This document shows, piece by piece, positions 21,190 through 32,329 of a stretch of DNA of 64,000 nt. The notes beneath the pieces were generated by a model that was not told the origin of the DNA, ran no database searches, and worked only from the letters and a program-made list of their open reading frames with translations. The position numbers and the translations under genes were made by a program. How positions within the stretch are numbered: position 1 is the stretch's first letter; each line of letters begins with the position of its first letter. Source of the stretch: Diploptera punctata (Eukaryota > Arthropoda > Insecta > Blattodea > Blaberidae); NCBI GenBank assembly GCA_030220185.1, contig JASPKZ010008348.1, positions 124,001-188,000 on the forward strand, given 5' to 3'.

Positions 21190-21790
21190 TCTATGTTCTT
21201 CACAGCACAGGACCACAGTTGTTCCTATCTTCAGCCATCTTTTTGACTGTTGAATTTTTGCTTTCACCATCATCTTCTAAACTGCCATCTAGTGTTGATT
21301 TGATTAACTTTGAGATTAAATGTTGCTTGCAGGGAATTTCAAAATCCTTGGATCTAAATTTGTTTTTCTGAATGTATATCTTTTCCCAAACTATCAATTC
21401 CAAGGTTTTTTTCCAAATGTTTCAAAACTTTATTTTCTTTTCCAATTTCATGACTCTCCAACAAACTATGAGCTGTAATTGCTGATTTCTGAATGTCATC
21501 ATTTTTAATATTACTAAAGTGTTCTTTTTGTGCGAGTGTCCAAATTCCTTTCAGTTTTTTCCTTCTTCTTCTTCACTTCACGGGCTAGGCAAATTGCCTG
21601 TTCTGTCCATCTTTTCACTGGCCTTCCTACATTCCTTGATACTTGTAGTTAAATGCTGCTTTTGGTAATCTTAGTTTTTCCTATGTATTCTTTATTGCAT
21701 CTTTGCAACTAATTTCATACATTCCAGATTTTGTTACTATCTGGGGTGTTCACTTTCTTATTAATTATTAGTAGATTACCAAGGCTAAAT
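21190..21790 (-). mobile_element. Penelope copy (minus) with LINE-tail insertion
   Basis: The minus strand encodes the tail IVWEKIYIQKNKFRSKDFEIP and an upstream GIY-like region. A LINE tail piece in the minus orientation is wedged in at about 21553-21662 (GTAGGAAGGCCAGTGAAAAG). Confidence 0.65.
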
Positions 21791-21799
21791 TTATTTATT

Positions 21800-22040
21800 T
21801 TTTTATCATCATCAACATCATCCATGCAAGTATTAGGCCATGTGGCCCATTACGGTCTCAAAGAGGAATTTTCCATCCAGCACTTTTTTGGATTCCTCAG
21901 CAATCTTTTGCCTTGGGGGCAGTAACGAAGCATAGCTTTTGGAATTCTATAAGATGGGATTCGTTGAAGATGGGCTTTCCAGTTGTTCTGGTAGTTTTGT
22001 ATATGGTGGAGAATGGGTTCTACATCCAACTCTTCCATAA
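21800..22040 (-). mobile_element. LINE-B/C-type 3' fragment (minus)
   Basis: The minus strand encodes EPILHHIQNYQNNWKAHLQR and CPQGKRLLRNPKKCW, the LINE-B/C C-terminal tail. The tail CATCATCAACATCATC-like run (21807-21825) is at the sense 3' end. Confidence 0.7.
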
Positions 22041-22079
22041 TTTTCTCATTTCTTTTTATTTATCGTTTTTTTAAGTTTT

Positions 22080-22369
22080 AAATTTAAATTCTTTACACTT
22101 CACCTCGGTCTTCTAATTAAACCAATTTCATCATCAGTAGTTACATGACCGATGTTCTGTTTTCCAGAAGCACTGCTACTTATTCTATCTGTTGGTGGAA
22201 CAATGACCCTCCCAATCAAATCAACTTCCTCAGGAATTTCAAAATTCAATAATTTTTCTTTCTTAGTTTTTGAATGTGGATTTTCTCCAAAACAGTGAGC
22301 TCCTTAAGGATTAAAAAAACTAAGAAATAAAAATTAATGAATTTTGAAATTCCCAGGCAAGTTGATTTA
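22080..22369 (-). mobile_element. Penelope 3' end (minus) followed by short plus arm
   Basis: The minus 3' end includes CACCTCGGTCTTCTAATTA and CCTCAGGAATTTCAAAATTC. After about 22300 a short plus-strand piece follows (AATTAATGAATTTTGAAATT), so this is again an inverted pair, cut by Harbinger copy H2. Confidence 0.6.
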
Positions 22370-22936
22370 GGGTCGTATGCAAATACATTACTCTCTACTC
22401 AAATTACTTCCAATCACTGGTGAGCTGAGATCGAATTAACGGCCGCCTTAACCGGTCATGCATGAATGTTGACGTTTTCGTAATATTGGCAACGAATTAC
22501 CCAGAATTCTCAGCGATAAAATCACTTCTGTTATTTTCGTCTGTTATAGAGGAATGCATTTATGCTTGCATCCCGCAAATAATACCGTATACAAACACGT
22601 CTGCGGCGCGCAGTATTACGCCAATTCTCCTGTTCTTCCAGTTGAATTCTTTGGTAGACTCTATCAAATTCCTCTTCTCCGCTTATACCGAAAACATGAT
22701 CGAAGTCTTCAAGGTCCGACATCTTGGATAAGCTTCAAACTACATCGGTTACCATCGGTTCCCTTCGGGATTTTCACATAAGTTTATATCTTGAGCTACG
22801 ATCTTAAGGTACCTTGTCAGGTAGCTTTACAATTATTACCGCGTGAATAGATTTCTAAGTAAGAAAAATGTGTTTGAATAAAACTTTATCAGCAGAGAAC
22901 GCCTTTTACTGTCTAATGCGTTCAAACATTCGACCC
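22370..22936. mobile_element. PIF/Harbinger deletion derivative, copy H2
   Basis: Ends are GGGTCGTATGCAAA and CAAACATTCGACCC with TTA duplicated (22367-22369, 22937-22939). The sequence is close to H3. The minus strand carries the MSDLEDFDHVFG ORF at 22531-22722. Confidence 0.85.
22531..22722 (-). pseudogene. Harbinger-derived N-terminal ORF (H2)
   Basis: MSDLEDFDHVFGISGEEEF, RVYQRIQLEEQENW, then an Arg-rich patch and CIRYYLRDASINAFLYSRRK-like end. It is acidic at the start and basic later. It is shared with H1 and H3 with few changes. Confidence 0.6.
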
Positions 22937-23057
22937 TTAAAGGAAAAAGAAAAAAAGTAAAATTCAGGCAGCGGAAATGAGATTCCTGTGGGCTGTGAAA
23001 GGTTGTACAAGAGAAGAACATATTAGAAATGAGAATATTAGAGAGGAACTAAAGGTA

Positions 23058-24400
23058 CTGGGTGAGGCAATGAAACGGCACGATTTGGACTCCGGCTGAC
23101 GGGCGCAGTGGGGGTTATGGGAGTGGGGGAAACGACCTTGAGCATCTAGACAAGTGGAAATTTCAGTAGCCATGGAGCGTTGGTCAAGCGTGCAACGTGC
23201 GTTTGCTGTAAAAGCATATTATAAAAACATGGATAGTGTGGTTGGTGCCCAACGTGCTTTCCGTCTTAAGTTTAATCTACCGCCACGGGCTCCCGTGCCA
23301 TCGAGGAAAGCTATCCTCCTGTGGGTGAAAAACTTTGAAGCCACTGCAAGCACGACGAAGAAAATTGGTGGTAGTGAAAAAACAATCAGGACCCCAGAGA
23401 ACATTGATCGTGTGCACGATGCATTAACACGAAGTCCGCGAAAATCAGCAAGGCGGCACAGCGCTCAACTTGGTCTCAGCAATCGATCAGTGAGACGGAT
23501 TTTGAAGAATGACCTACACTATCACCCATACAAAATGCAGATAGTGCAAGCCCTACAACCTAACGATTACAATCATCGCATACGCTTTTGCCAAGCGATG
23601 CTTAATGTTATCGGAACAAATGGAGAAAGAGGTGCATAACTTATGGATGAGTGATGAAGCCCACTTTCACCTTAGTGGTTACGTTAACAAGCAGAACTTC
23701 CGGTATTGGTCCGCAAATAACCCACGTGATCTTCATGAAAAAACCTCTCCATTCTGAAAAAGTAAAAGTAACAGTTTGGTGTGCAGTATCTTCTCGTGGA
23801 CTCGTGGGACCCTATTTTTTTGAAGATGAACATGGTAACACAGTAACGGTGAACTCTGAACGTTATGCTGACATGTTAGTAACTTTTGGTCTGCCTGGCA
23901 TCGATCAGTATGATCCAGATGAAGAAACACTCTTCCAGCAAGATGGTGCAACAAGCCATACTGCTAATGTCTCAATGGGTTTGCTGAGACTCGCTTTTCC
24001 AGGACGGCTAATCAGCAAGAATGGTGATATCCCTTGGCCTCCCCGTTCGCCAGATTTGACCCGCCCCAGACTTCTTTCTTTGGGGCTATCTTAAATGCAA
24101 AGTCTTCGAGGAAAATGCACCAAGAACAAAAGAAGATCTGAAGGAGAGAATCCGGCAGGAAATTAACAACATTCCTTTGCAGATGCTACAGAACGCCATG
24201 GGTGGATTTCATCTTAGACTCCAACAATGTGTGCAAAACCAAGGACGTCACCTTACTGGCACCATATTCAAAAAATGATTGTTTTTTAAGGTAAAACATT
24301 AATTTCCACTCATGTACTTAAGATTCATGTTCAAATAATTATACTCTTTTTGTAAATATATTATTGGTGATTTTTCAAAATCGTGCCGTTTCATTGCCTG
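23058..24400 (+). mobile_element. Mariner-family transposon (family M1), 1.34 kb
   Basis: Inverted ends carry AGGCAATGAAACGGCACGAT (left at 23065, complement at right ending 24399). The TA target is duplicated at 23056-23057 and 24401-24402. It interrupts a LINE whose reading frame resumes across the site. The length matches intact mariners, but the transposase is broken. Confidence 0.9.
23172..24278 (+). pseudogene. Mariner-type transposase, frameshifted
   Basis: The N-terminal helix-turn-helix region begins MERWSSVQRAFAVKAYY, with a second HTH near SARRHSAQLGLSNRSVRRIL. Catalytic Asp 1 lies in MSDEAHFHL, Asp 2 in LFQQDGATSH and Asp 3 in WPPRSPDL, the last two about 36 residues apart. Frame changes occur near 23605, 23740 and 24075. 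The C-terminus ends GTIFKK. All three acidic residues persist, but the gene is dead as written. Confidence 0.88.
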
Positions 24401-24599
24401 TACAACCACTTCTTTAACAAATAGAAGAACACAGGAACAATTGAATAGAACATCTACAAAAAATGACAGAGGATAGGATACCAAAGGTGGCACTGATGTA
24501 TAATCCCGGAGGACGAAGATCGATAGGAAGACCTAGAAAGCGCTTGGCTGAACAGATGTGAGATCGGAACAAGCAAAGACCTAATCCGTGAAGTTGATG

Positions 24600-24790
24600 A
24601 TGATTGATGATGAAGTTGATTTGATTGGGAGGTTCATCGATCTACCAAGAGATGGAGTAAGAAGCAGTGCTCCTGGACAACAGAACATCAGTCATGTAAC
24701 TACTGAAGATGTAATCACTAAGGTTACAAAAGCAATCTAATTAGAAGACAGGATATGAGGTGAGATGGAAAGAATTTTATTTTAAATTAA
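24600..24790 (+). mobile_element. Penelope 3' end (plus)
   Basis: LIGRFIDLPRDG-like tail, then ACTGAAGATGTAATC with decayed ribozyme stems, then GGATATGAGGTGAGATGGAA. It is truncated at both sides. Confidence 0.6.
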
Positions 24791-24829
24791 ACCTTTTTCT
24801 CTTTACCATTGATTACAATAGTTTAGTTG

Positions 24830-25750
24830 TGTACATTAATTTACATGAAAATCAATACAGAGAAAACAAAAATAATGGCTTTTCAAGGAAAATACCCTGT
24901 ACATAGCAAAATTTGTATAAATTAAAAAATACTATCTTCGATATACATTAATATATTTGGATGAAGTAGACATATCAAGTAAAATTATTAATTAAATTAA
25001 TATTGAGAAGCTAAAACTATTACTATGATAGAAATAAATAAATTAATGAACACAATTAAATTATTATAAATCAATGGTAAAGAGAAAAATTTTTGCCTGA
25101 ACCGGGAATCGAACTCCGAACCTTTAGCTTTCCGTGCTAATGCTCTGACCACTGAGCTAATCCAGGCTTCATTCCCATCCAAGGTAAAGGAAGGATTTCT
25201 GCTTGGATGGGAATGAAGCCTGGATTAGTTCAGTGGTCAGAGCATTAGCACGGAAAGCTAAAGGTTCGGGGTTCGATTCCCGGTTCAGGCAAAAATTTTT
25301 CTCTTTACCATTGATTTAAAATTATTAATGTTAATAAAACCACGGGAATAATAAATTCACTAGTCTAGAGAAATACCAGAGTACGGTTATACAAAACCTT
25401 AGCAAGAGCTGCACTTTGCTACGGCAGTGAGGCATGGACTTTGAGGAAAGGAGATGAGAGCAGGATAACTTCTAGTGAAATGACATTCATGAGATATACA
25501 GCAGAATATACCAAATGGGATCACAAATGCAATTATGATATCTTGAAGGAACTATGTTTAGAACCAGTCATTGAATACGTACTTAGATATCAGAACTGGA
25601 TGAATGAGTTCAGATAGAGTTTCCAAGGCCATGCTTTGTTATTGTCCAACAGGGAAGAGATCTCTGGGCCAACCAAGGAAACGCTGGATACAAAATTCAT
25701 CAGTGAGATTGTAACAGCCCTCTAGGCCTAAGAATTGGTTGAATGAAGAA
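24830..25750 (+). mobile_element. LINE-B-type 3' copy with tRNA-like hairpin inside
   Basis: INTEKTKIMAF at the left and LCYGSEAWTLRK...EMTFMRYTAEYTKWDHK at the right belong to one LINE. A palindromic tRNA-like element (about 24990-25340) separates them. The end is GAAGAAGAAGAAGA. Confidence 0.75.
25075..25310. repeat. Palindromic pair of tRNA-like units
   Basis: An inverted unit (about 25094-25168) and a direct unit (about 25213-25290) each form acceptor GCCTGGA/TTCAGGC, D, anticodon (TTAGC/GCTAA) and T arms. They meet at a spacer of about 45 nt carrying CTTCATTCCCATCCAAG and complement. The loop ACGGAAA has C33, unlike working tRNAs. Confidence 0.75.
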
Positions 25751-26018
25751 GAAGAAGAAGACAAAAACTGATTAATGACAAAGATTTATAACTTTTCTAT
25801 AACTGAAATTCGGTGGAAATTTAGAGAAATTAATTTAGCTTATTTCAATCATAGTAACTGCTGTAGCTTCTTAATATTAATTTAATAAATAATGCTATAG
25901 CTGTGTGGAGTCCCTTCATGTCTTCTTAATGTAGAAGCCGTTCATTGTGTATTTGTGAATGATGGTTCGTTGTTAATTTTATTTGACTATAATTAATTTA
26001 ATGAAATATTTGTTTCAG

Positions 26019-26172
26019 TGTGGACCAAATGTACAGAAATTGAAATTTAAGTTCAGAAGAGGTTCCCTGGTTCCATTTTATCCAGACCAGTACACAGGAT
26101 GCGTAGCTGGATGTGACTCTCACTTCCTGGAATGTTTAGACATCAGATTAAATCCAACGAGGCCTCCTGCAG
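26019..26172 (+). CDS. TOP3A: TOP3A exon: second Cys4 motif
   Basis: The exon enters in phase 0 after TGTTTCAG and leaves in phase 1 at GCAG|GTTTGT. It begins with CGP, completing SCPHCGP, and continues KLKFKFRRGSL and CVAGCDSHFLECLDIRL. The paired cysteines complete the second zinc motif seen in animal TOP3A. A hammerhead-bearing Penelope 3' end begins within about 40 nt of the donor (see 26208-26243). Confidence 0.95.
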
Positions 26173-26207
26173 GTTTGTTCATTCATTAACATTAATGTCT
26201 GTAATTT

Positions 26208-26243
26208 CTGACGATGGGGCTAAGAAGCTCTGAAACATATGTT
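26208..26243 (+). ncRNA. Hammerhead ribozyme motif just downstream of TOP3A exon 7
   Basis: CTGACGA, T, GGGGCT-aaga-AGCTCT, GAA, ACATATGT, T. The core is canonical and stems II and III are perfect; stem I is not evident. It lies 36 nt after the exon donor in the sense orientation, in a truncated Penelope 3' end (about 26195-26315). Confidence 0.65.
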
Positions 26244-26309
26244 CGACACAAACAACTCTAAGAGGTAAGAATGAACAGACAAAATGTTTTAATTATTAAA
26301 CGAACCTCT

Positions 26310-27490
26310 TAATTATATTTGAAGAGAAAAATTTTTGCCTAGACTGAGACTCTCAAACCCGGGACCCTTGGCTTTCCTGACCTCTTAATGTTACTTCCTA
26401 TTGTATTTTAAAATTAATGTTGATGTTGCCGCATGAAATGTTATTTGATTGATTGTTGGCTGTGGTGGACTAGTGCCCCTGGTCCTGAGAGTCATGGGTT
26501 CAAACTTGGATGCGGTCAATGGACTTTAAGCCATAGGTCCCGAGTCTGAAGACTTTCAGACTTGTAAAAGAATCTTAAGTTTGAATAAAGAGGTGCTTAA
26601 GAAAAATATACTGATGTTCTTCACCCTCACAATATCTTAGTTAATTAAGATATTTGGTCTGTGTATTCTTACCTCTTATGGTTGTTTTTTCAAGGCTTCT
26701 GAGCACCATCTTCAGCGAATATAGATTGTCTTTAAAATCAGTCTATATAAGCTGAAGATGGGGCTCAGAAGCCTTGAAACATATGCTCAACAAAAACAAC
26801 CATAAAAGGTAAGAATACACAAACCATATATCTTAATTATTAAACAAACCTCTTAACCCATCAGCGTGGAATGACGTGCAGTGCCCACATAAAATAAACA
26901 CTACTTCTCTGCAGAGTGCTGATCGAGCGTATTCGACATGCACCATGTTTGTTTTATTATGATTCTTAATGAAAATATACCAAGAAAACAGGCTTTATGA
27001 ACTGCCATCTCATAGAGGAGATATTAAAATTTCCTTTAACATAGAATATATATTTAAATGCTCCCACACTGAGGGGTTAATTGATGTTTTTATTATTAAT
27101 TTAACACATCTCCTTCAATAAAAACATCAGGAGAAGCCCTACTGGCTTTTAAAAGTAATATTTAATTTCCCAATAAAGTCATCTTAATCAAGAAGCAGCC
27201 ATTTGGAAAGATGAAGCCACAGCTTCAAGCAGGTGGTGTGTGGTAATTACAACGTATATAAGAGAAAAAATTATGTCTAGATTGGAACTCGTCCTGGTAG
27301 CTCAGTTGGAAGAGCGTTGGTACCATAACAAAGGTCCTGGGTTCGGGTCCTGGTCTGGGCAAAAATTTTTCTCTTCAAATTTAAAAAACACCTCTTAATG
27401 TTAGATCCTATTGTAATTTTTAAAAAAAAATCTTAGTTGCCTAGGTAGGTGCCTTATTCCTCCCGTATGTTGACCACATAACAACCATGA
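26310..27490. repeat. Nested SINE S-A, Penelope hairpin and tRNA-like elements
   Basis: Contents: part of a GAAGAGAAAAAT tRNA-like unit (26310-26380); the S-A SINE head (26455-26635); a Penelope snapback around 26640-26870 with a hammerhead CTGAAGA, T, GGGGCT...AGCCTT at 26752; a further tRNA-like unit (27080-27390); and the S-A tail (27425-27490). The S-A copy is thus split by the later insertions. Confidence 0.65.
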
Positions 27491-28153
27491 CATCTGGGAA
27501 TCAGTACTTCTCAAATAGTACCAAATAGAATGCAGAAGATGAAACTTGATTTTGAAAGGCCTCCATTATTTTAACCACTTGACAAAGTTTTTTAAGCAAA
27601 AGTTACTTTAGTTGAGAACGACTGGTATATCAGGTTTGTATTTTAATATTTTAACATTATATCTTTAAGCAAATAGCATGATTAATTTAAGTAAAATTGC
27701 AAAAAGGGCATTTAGGTGAATCTGTTATGCCAATTCTGTGTAGGTGTTTATTCAAGCAGTCATGTCCCGTTAGCAGTCTGAATGTTGCTACTGCAGATTT
27801 TCTTTGTAATGTAGTTGTCCAGCTTTTGTAGAAGAGACCAGCCTTTCTGCTAAATATTGGAGTGCAAGAGAGCGAATGATTTCATTATCAAGTGCTCGAC
27901 ATTAGATACCAACCAACCAACCATTTAAGTAAAATTATTATCACCTTGTTCAGTTCCATACTGTCTTCTTCTTTTTTATTTATTATTAAAAGAATGCACA
28001 TTCAATAAAAAAATATTATGAATTATGACATACACAACAAAAATTGTATTTCTGTCTCGCCGAGATGTAATGTTTCAAAGAGTGAATACATCAACTGCAT
28101 ATTATTAATACATTTTTCCAGATTTTTGTAAATTGTGAATTTATTTATTAAAG

Positions 28154-28344
28154 GTAACACCAACATACGAGCTTCAAATTCTTCAGTTGACAGTGGTTTT
28201 GGGAGTAATTCTAGCAGAAGCAGCACAAGTAGCAGTACTAGAGGAAGAGGGAGAGGAGGAAGACAGCATAAAACTAATGAAAATAGACATATGCCAGCAG
28301 AAACCAGTCTACCTCACATGAGTAACATTTCTAATATCTCTGAG
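28154..28344 (+). CDS. TOP3A: TOP3A exon: Ser/Arg/Gly-rich linker
   Basis: The acceptor is a weak ATTAAAG and the donor GAG|GTTAGT; the exon enters in phase 1 and leaves in phase 0, matching both neighbours. It encodes a disordered linker: a Ser-rich run, then RGRGRGG, then polar sequence. There is no conserved fold here, so the call rests on splice phases and on its place between the Cys4 and GRF fingers. Such RG-rich linkers are known between zinc modules of TOP3A. Confidence 0.85.
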
Positions 28345-28558
28345 GTTAGTGTTTGGAATCCATTCTCACAAGTGTCTTTACTATTAACCCTTAAATTGTG
28401 CCAGTTATTTAAATGTTCCAGACCACAAGGAAAACTGTAAGTTATTATTATACATTATCACGTAATTTTACATAAATTTAAGTGATTTCTACTCTGATAT
28501 TTCAATTAGTGTTAGACGTGAAACCACTAAGTTACTAAAGAGTAAAAAGAGGGAATAT

Positions 28559-29014
28559 TTGAGAGAGAAGATTAATGATCTTGAAATGAATGCAAAAAAT
28601 AGGAACATTAGAGAATTATATCAGGGAATTACTATAGAGAAGAAGGGGTTTCAGGCTAGAACAAACATAATTCGGAATGAAAATGGGGATATGATTGCAG
28701 ATTCTAGGAGTATATTAAATAGATGGAAAGGTTACTTTAATCAGCTATTAAATGTACATACAGAACAGGACATTGAGGAGGATAAGTTACAGACAGCAGA
28801 AATGCTAGTCGCAGAGCCAAGTGCATTAGAGGTTGAAATGGCGATTGAAAAATTGAAGATGTATAAAGCATCAGGTTCAGATGAGATCCCAGCAGAACTG
28901 ATAAAATCAGGGGGAGAAAAATTGATGGACAAGATACACTGGTTGCTTAATATGATTTGGGAAAAAGCTCTTCCAGATGAATGGAAGGAATCAATTATCG
29001 TACCAAATTTATAA
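28559..29014 (+). pseudogene. LINE-A RT, N-terminal blocks
   Basis: MAIEKLKMYKASGSDEIPAE and LIKSGGEKL are the RT block 0-2 region, then LPDEWKESIIVP. The frame breaks before YKKGDKTDCNSYRGISLL, which follows in another frame. Confidence 0.8.
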
Positions 29015-29420
29015 GAAAGGAGATAAAACTGATTGCAACAGCTACAGGGGCATCTCATTACTTTCAACTTCGTACAAAATTCTAACAAATATATTAGTAA
29101 GCAGACTTACTCCCTATATTGATGACATTCTAGGAGATCATTAATGTGCATTTAGAAGAAACAGGTCTACAACAGATCAGATTTTCAGTATAAGACAGAT
29201 TTTAGAGAAGAAATGGGAATATAATGGTACTGTACATCAACTATATGTAGACTTGAAAAAAGCATATGATTCAATTAAGAGGAAGAAGTTATATAGTATC
29301 CTGCTGGAGTTCGGAATTCCTAAAAAGTTGGTTAGACTTATACGAATTGTGTCTAAATGGCTCAAAGAGTAGGGTGCGTGTAGGCAACAGTTTTCAGACA
29401 CTTTTGAAATCCAGAATGGG

Positions 29421-29948
29421 TTGAAGCAAGGAGATGCACTATCTCCTCTACTATTTAATTTTGTACTAGAGCATGCCATTAAATCTTTAGAGAATGAGGA
29501 AGGCTTACAACTGAATGGTATTAATAAGCTGTTAGTTTATGCTGATGATGTAGTACTACTGGCAGATAGCGAGGAGATACTAAAGGCCAACACGCACACA
29601 CTATTGAGTAACACTAAGAAATTAGGACTGGAAGTAAATATCACTAAAACTAAATATATGGTCACACGTAGAAATTCAGTATATAATGGAAATGGACAGC
29701 TAATGACAAATGAGGGAAGTTTTGAGGAAGTGGCTGAATTCAAATACCTAGGAACAATAATCACAAATAGGAATGAGATGCACAAAGAAATTAAACATAG
29801 GCTCAATTCTGGAAATGCATGCTATTATGCATTGCAGAGACTTTTGATGTCCCAACTCCTTTCAAAAAACGTTAAGCTGAAAATATATAAAAACTATTTA
29901 TTCTACCAGTTATATTATATGGGTGCGAAACATGGACTCTTACTTTAA
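29421..29948 (+). pseudogene. LINE-A RT catalytic blocks
   Basis: QGDALSPLLFNFVLEHAIKS, then LLVYADDVVLLA with the catalytic Asp pair, then KTKYMVTRR and EFKYLGTIITN. The catalytic motif is intact, but flanking frames are broken. Confidence 0.85.
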
Positions 29949-30136
29949 GGGAGGAAAGGAGATTACAAGTATTTGAGAATAAAGTTCTTAGGAAAATTTT
30001 TGGACCAAAGAGAGATGAACAGACAGGTGAATGGAGAAGACTACATAACAATGAACTACACGGTCTTTATAGGAAGCCAGATATAATAAGAACAGTTAAG
30101 TCTCGTAGACTGCGATGGGCAGGACATGTTGCACGT

Positions 30137-30346
30137 ATGGGGAATGAAAGACGTGCATGGAAGCTTCTTGTAGGAAAGCCAGAGGGAAAACGCCCAGTTG
30201 GTAGGCCAAGAATGAGGTGGGAGAACAACATTAACTATGATTTGAGGGAAGTGGATTATACAGGGAATGATTGGAAAGCATTAGCTCAGGATAGGGATGT
30301 ATGGAGAGCTTATGTCCGCGCGGCCATGAACCTTCGGGTTCGATAG
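30137..30346 (+). pseudogene. LINE-A C-terminal domain
   Basis: GKRPVGRPRMRWENNINYDL, then AQDRDVWRAYVRAAMNLRVR and a stop. This tail is the most copied part and marks all LINE-A fragments here (4205, 19897, 37048, 40752, 56145). Confidence 0.82.
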
Positions 30347-30372
30347 TGCCAGTGAGTAAGTAAGTAAGTATT

Positions 30373-30760
30373 TTTTTAACATTCTTATCTCATATGGTTG
30401 TTTTGTCAGACATATGTTTCAAAGCTGTTCCTCCATTGTCAGCAGTTACACAAACTAATTTCTTCTTTTCTTCAAGTTGTCTGCCCTGGATCTGTGTTCC
30501 AAATAACTTGGTAATGAGGCTCCTTTCTCCAGGAATTTCAAAGTTCATAATTTTCTCCTTGTTCTTCTGTATATACACACAGATCCAGGGCAGACAACTT
30601 GAAGAAAAGAAGAAGTCAGTTTGTGTAACCGCTGATGATGGAGCAACAACTTTGAAACATATGTCCGACAAAACAACCATATGAGGTAAGAATGTTAAAA
30701 AAATACAAACTCAAATATCAAATTAAACCTCGTAATGTTACTTCCTAATGATTTTAAAAT
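30373..30760. mobile_element. Penelope snapback hairpin
   Basis: The inverted arm (30373-30575) and direct arm (30576-30700) are close to perfect, opening with TTTTTTTAACATTCTTATCT and closing with its complement. The terminal block AACCTCGTAATGTTACTTCC follows on one side only. Confidence 0.82.
30632..30665 (+). ncRNA. Hammerhead ribozyme motif (stem III ACATATGT)
   Basis: CTGATGA, T, GGAG-caacaa-CTTT, GAA, ACATATGT, C, then CG pairing with CG upstream. The core is canonical, stem II is short with wobbles, and stem I is 2 bp. The inverted partner lies near 30405-30440. Confidence 0.6.
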
Positions 30761-31129
30761 AATTTCTACTCGTTTGTTTTTCTATTGTTCTAAAATCAAT
30801 ATTAAATAAATGATATCAATATATCTAAGAGGATGTATTTCCAATTTAAGGGTTAACCTTTTTAGGAATTACACTATCAGGTTATTATTTATTTTTAAAA
30901 AATTGAAGGGCTTAGCACATTCTATAAGAAATGTAATTTATTACAATGATAGCAAATAAATGTATTGAAATATCCATAAAACCATTTGTAAGTGCGCCAG
31001 TGATGAGTTAAAACATATAGACACACAATGTATTAACAATACTGCACAATTAGTATTTATAATTTTTTTTAAACGTTAAAATCCTTATATCTCACAAAGA
31101 ACAACATGTGGCTTATCATGTTATTGCCC

Positions 31130-31330
31130 TAAGCCCTTCTTTTTTATCACCTCACCACATATTCTTCTTCTTCCTCTTATTCTAGTTTTGGATCCTTCTT
31201 CGGTTTGATCCTCAGTATTTTCACGACTGTTTTGTCATCTTGAAGAGCACCCTCTTGCTCCCTCTGTTGGTAGACTGTAGAACCTCAAAATCAAATCTTT
31301 TCTCCGGGAATTTCCCTTTGAAAAATAGTG
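31130..31330 (-). mobile_element. Penelope 3' end fragment (minus)
   Basis: It has CACCTCACCACATATTCTTC, the TTGCTCCCTCTGTTGGTAGA block and CCGGGAATTTCC, all matching other minus copies. It is truncated by unknown sequence at 31330. Confidence 0.6.
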
Positions 31331-31559
31331 GGGCTGCATTAGGTGCTTTACAGCTTATGTAGGTACCTCTTAAATTTTTATGTGCATAAGTTAGTAAACT
31401 TAAGCCACATGAGATAAAATATTATTTATCATGTATATCATCCTCCAGTCTTGAAATTGAATTATTGGCTATAGAGGCAGCCCTTTTTACATATATATAT
31501 ATATATATATATAGTATATCCGATAATTCCATATGTATATTACTGACTCTATGGGAGCT

Positions 31560-32170
31560 ATTTTAAATATAAATATACATCACACACCAGATTAACTCTC
31601 TCTATTCAAAAACATCCAAATAAACTCATACAACTCCAAAAAGAAATAATCATTCAATGGATACCAAGTCACTGTGGAAATGAAATAGTTGATAATATTG
31701 CTAAATAAGCAGCCTACAACCTAAACCATCGCTAACAACATCTTTATCTAGTGCATACTCTACAATCAATTCCCATATAACAAAGTCATGGATCAAAACA
31801 TTGCTTTCATCTGACAAAGGTAAAACACTGCAAGCTATTCAAACCAAGCCAAATGATTTACAAATGCACAATAACATCCCCAGAATTATACAAACTTTCT
31901 TAACAAGAGGAAGGACAGGCCACATAGTTACCCAGAAATACCTATTTTGTTTTAATATCATTGATTCTAGTACCTGCTGTTGGTGTAACAGTCATGAAGA
32001 TCTCATAAATTGCTCTTTTCCAAACCTTCTAAGAACTAAACTCAAATCTTTAATACCTGGAACTTTGGAAAAAGCACTACAATATATCCTGTCTACTCCT
32101 CATCCTTGAACTCTAGCAGCTGGAATATACTACAAACATCGGGCGCTATATCCGTCTTTTGTAAAATGAA
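31560..32170 (+). mobile_element. LINE with RNase H remnant
   Basis: A decayed frame gives IIQWIPSHCGNEIVDNIAK, the conserved end of a retrotransposon RNase H domain. TFLTRGRTGHIVTQKYL and a CCWC...C cysteine segment follow (31801-32109). This arrangement fits I/Jockey/R1-type LINEs and differs from LINE-A and LINE-B. Confidence 0.75.
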
Positions 32171-32329
32171 GAACAATGTAGTGTTGTCAGCACATACACG
32201 AAGAAGATAGATTAATTTCCCTTTTCGTTTTTTTTTTGTATGTAGATTTTTCATACTTAAATATAGGTAATAACATTGAGGTTCTTAATTCAATGAATGA
32301 ATGAGTCATTTCTTATCTTACCTCGTTGT

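Larger units (their letters stand above)
22965..24600 (+). mobile_element. LINE-C-like 3' end split by a mariner element
   Basis: The first piece (22965-23057) encodes EMRFLWAVKGCTREEHIRNEN and REELKV; the second (24401-24600) continues with QPLL and ends in a GATGATGATTGATGATGAAG tail. The two join exactly at one TA. It is related to LINE-C at 50870-52718. Confidence 0.8.
28505..30369 (+). mobile_element. LINE-A, longest copy, 5'-truncated
   Basis: It reads from a basic linker (LREKINDLEMNAKNRN) through RT to the tail WRAYVRAAMNLRVR and ends in a GTAAGTAAGTAAGTA microsatellite. Frameshifts or stops occur near 29005, 29140, 29350 and 29910. There is no endonuclease domain, because the 5' end is missing. 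It lies in the TOP3A intron after exon 8. Confidence 0.88.
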
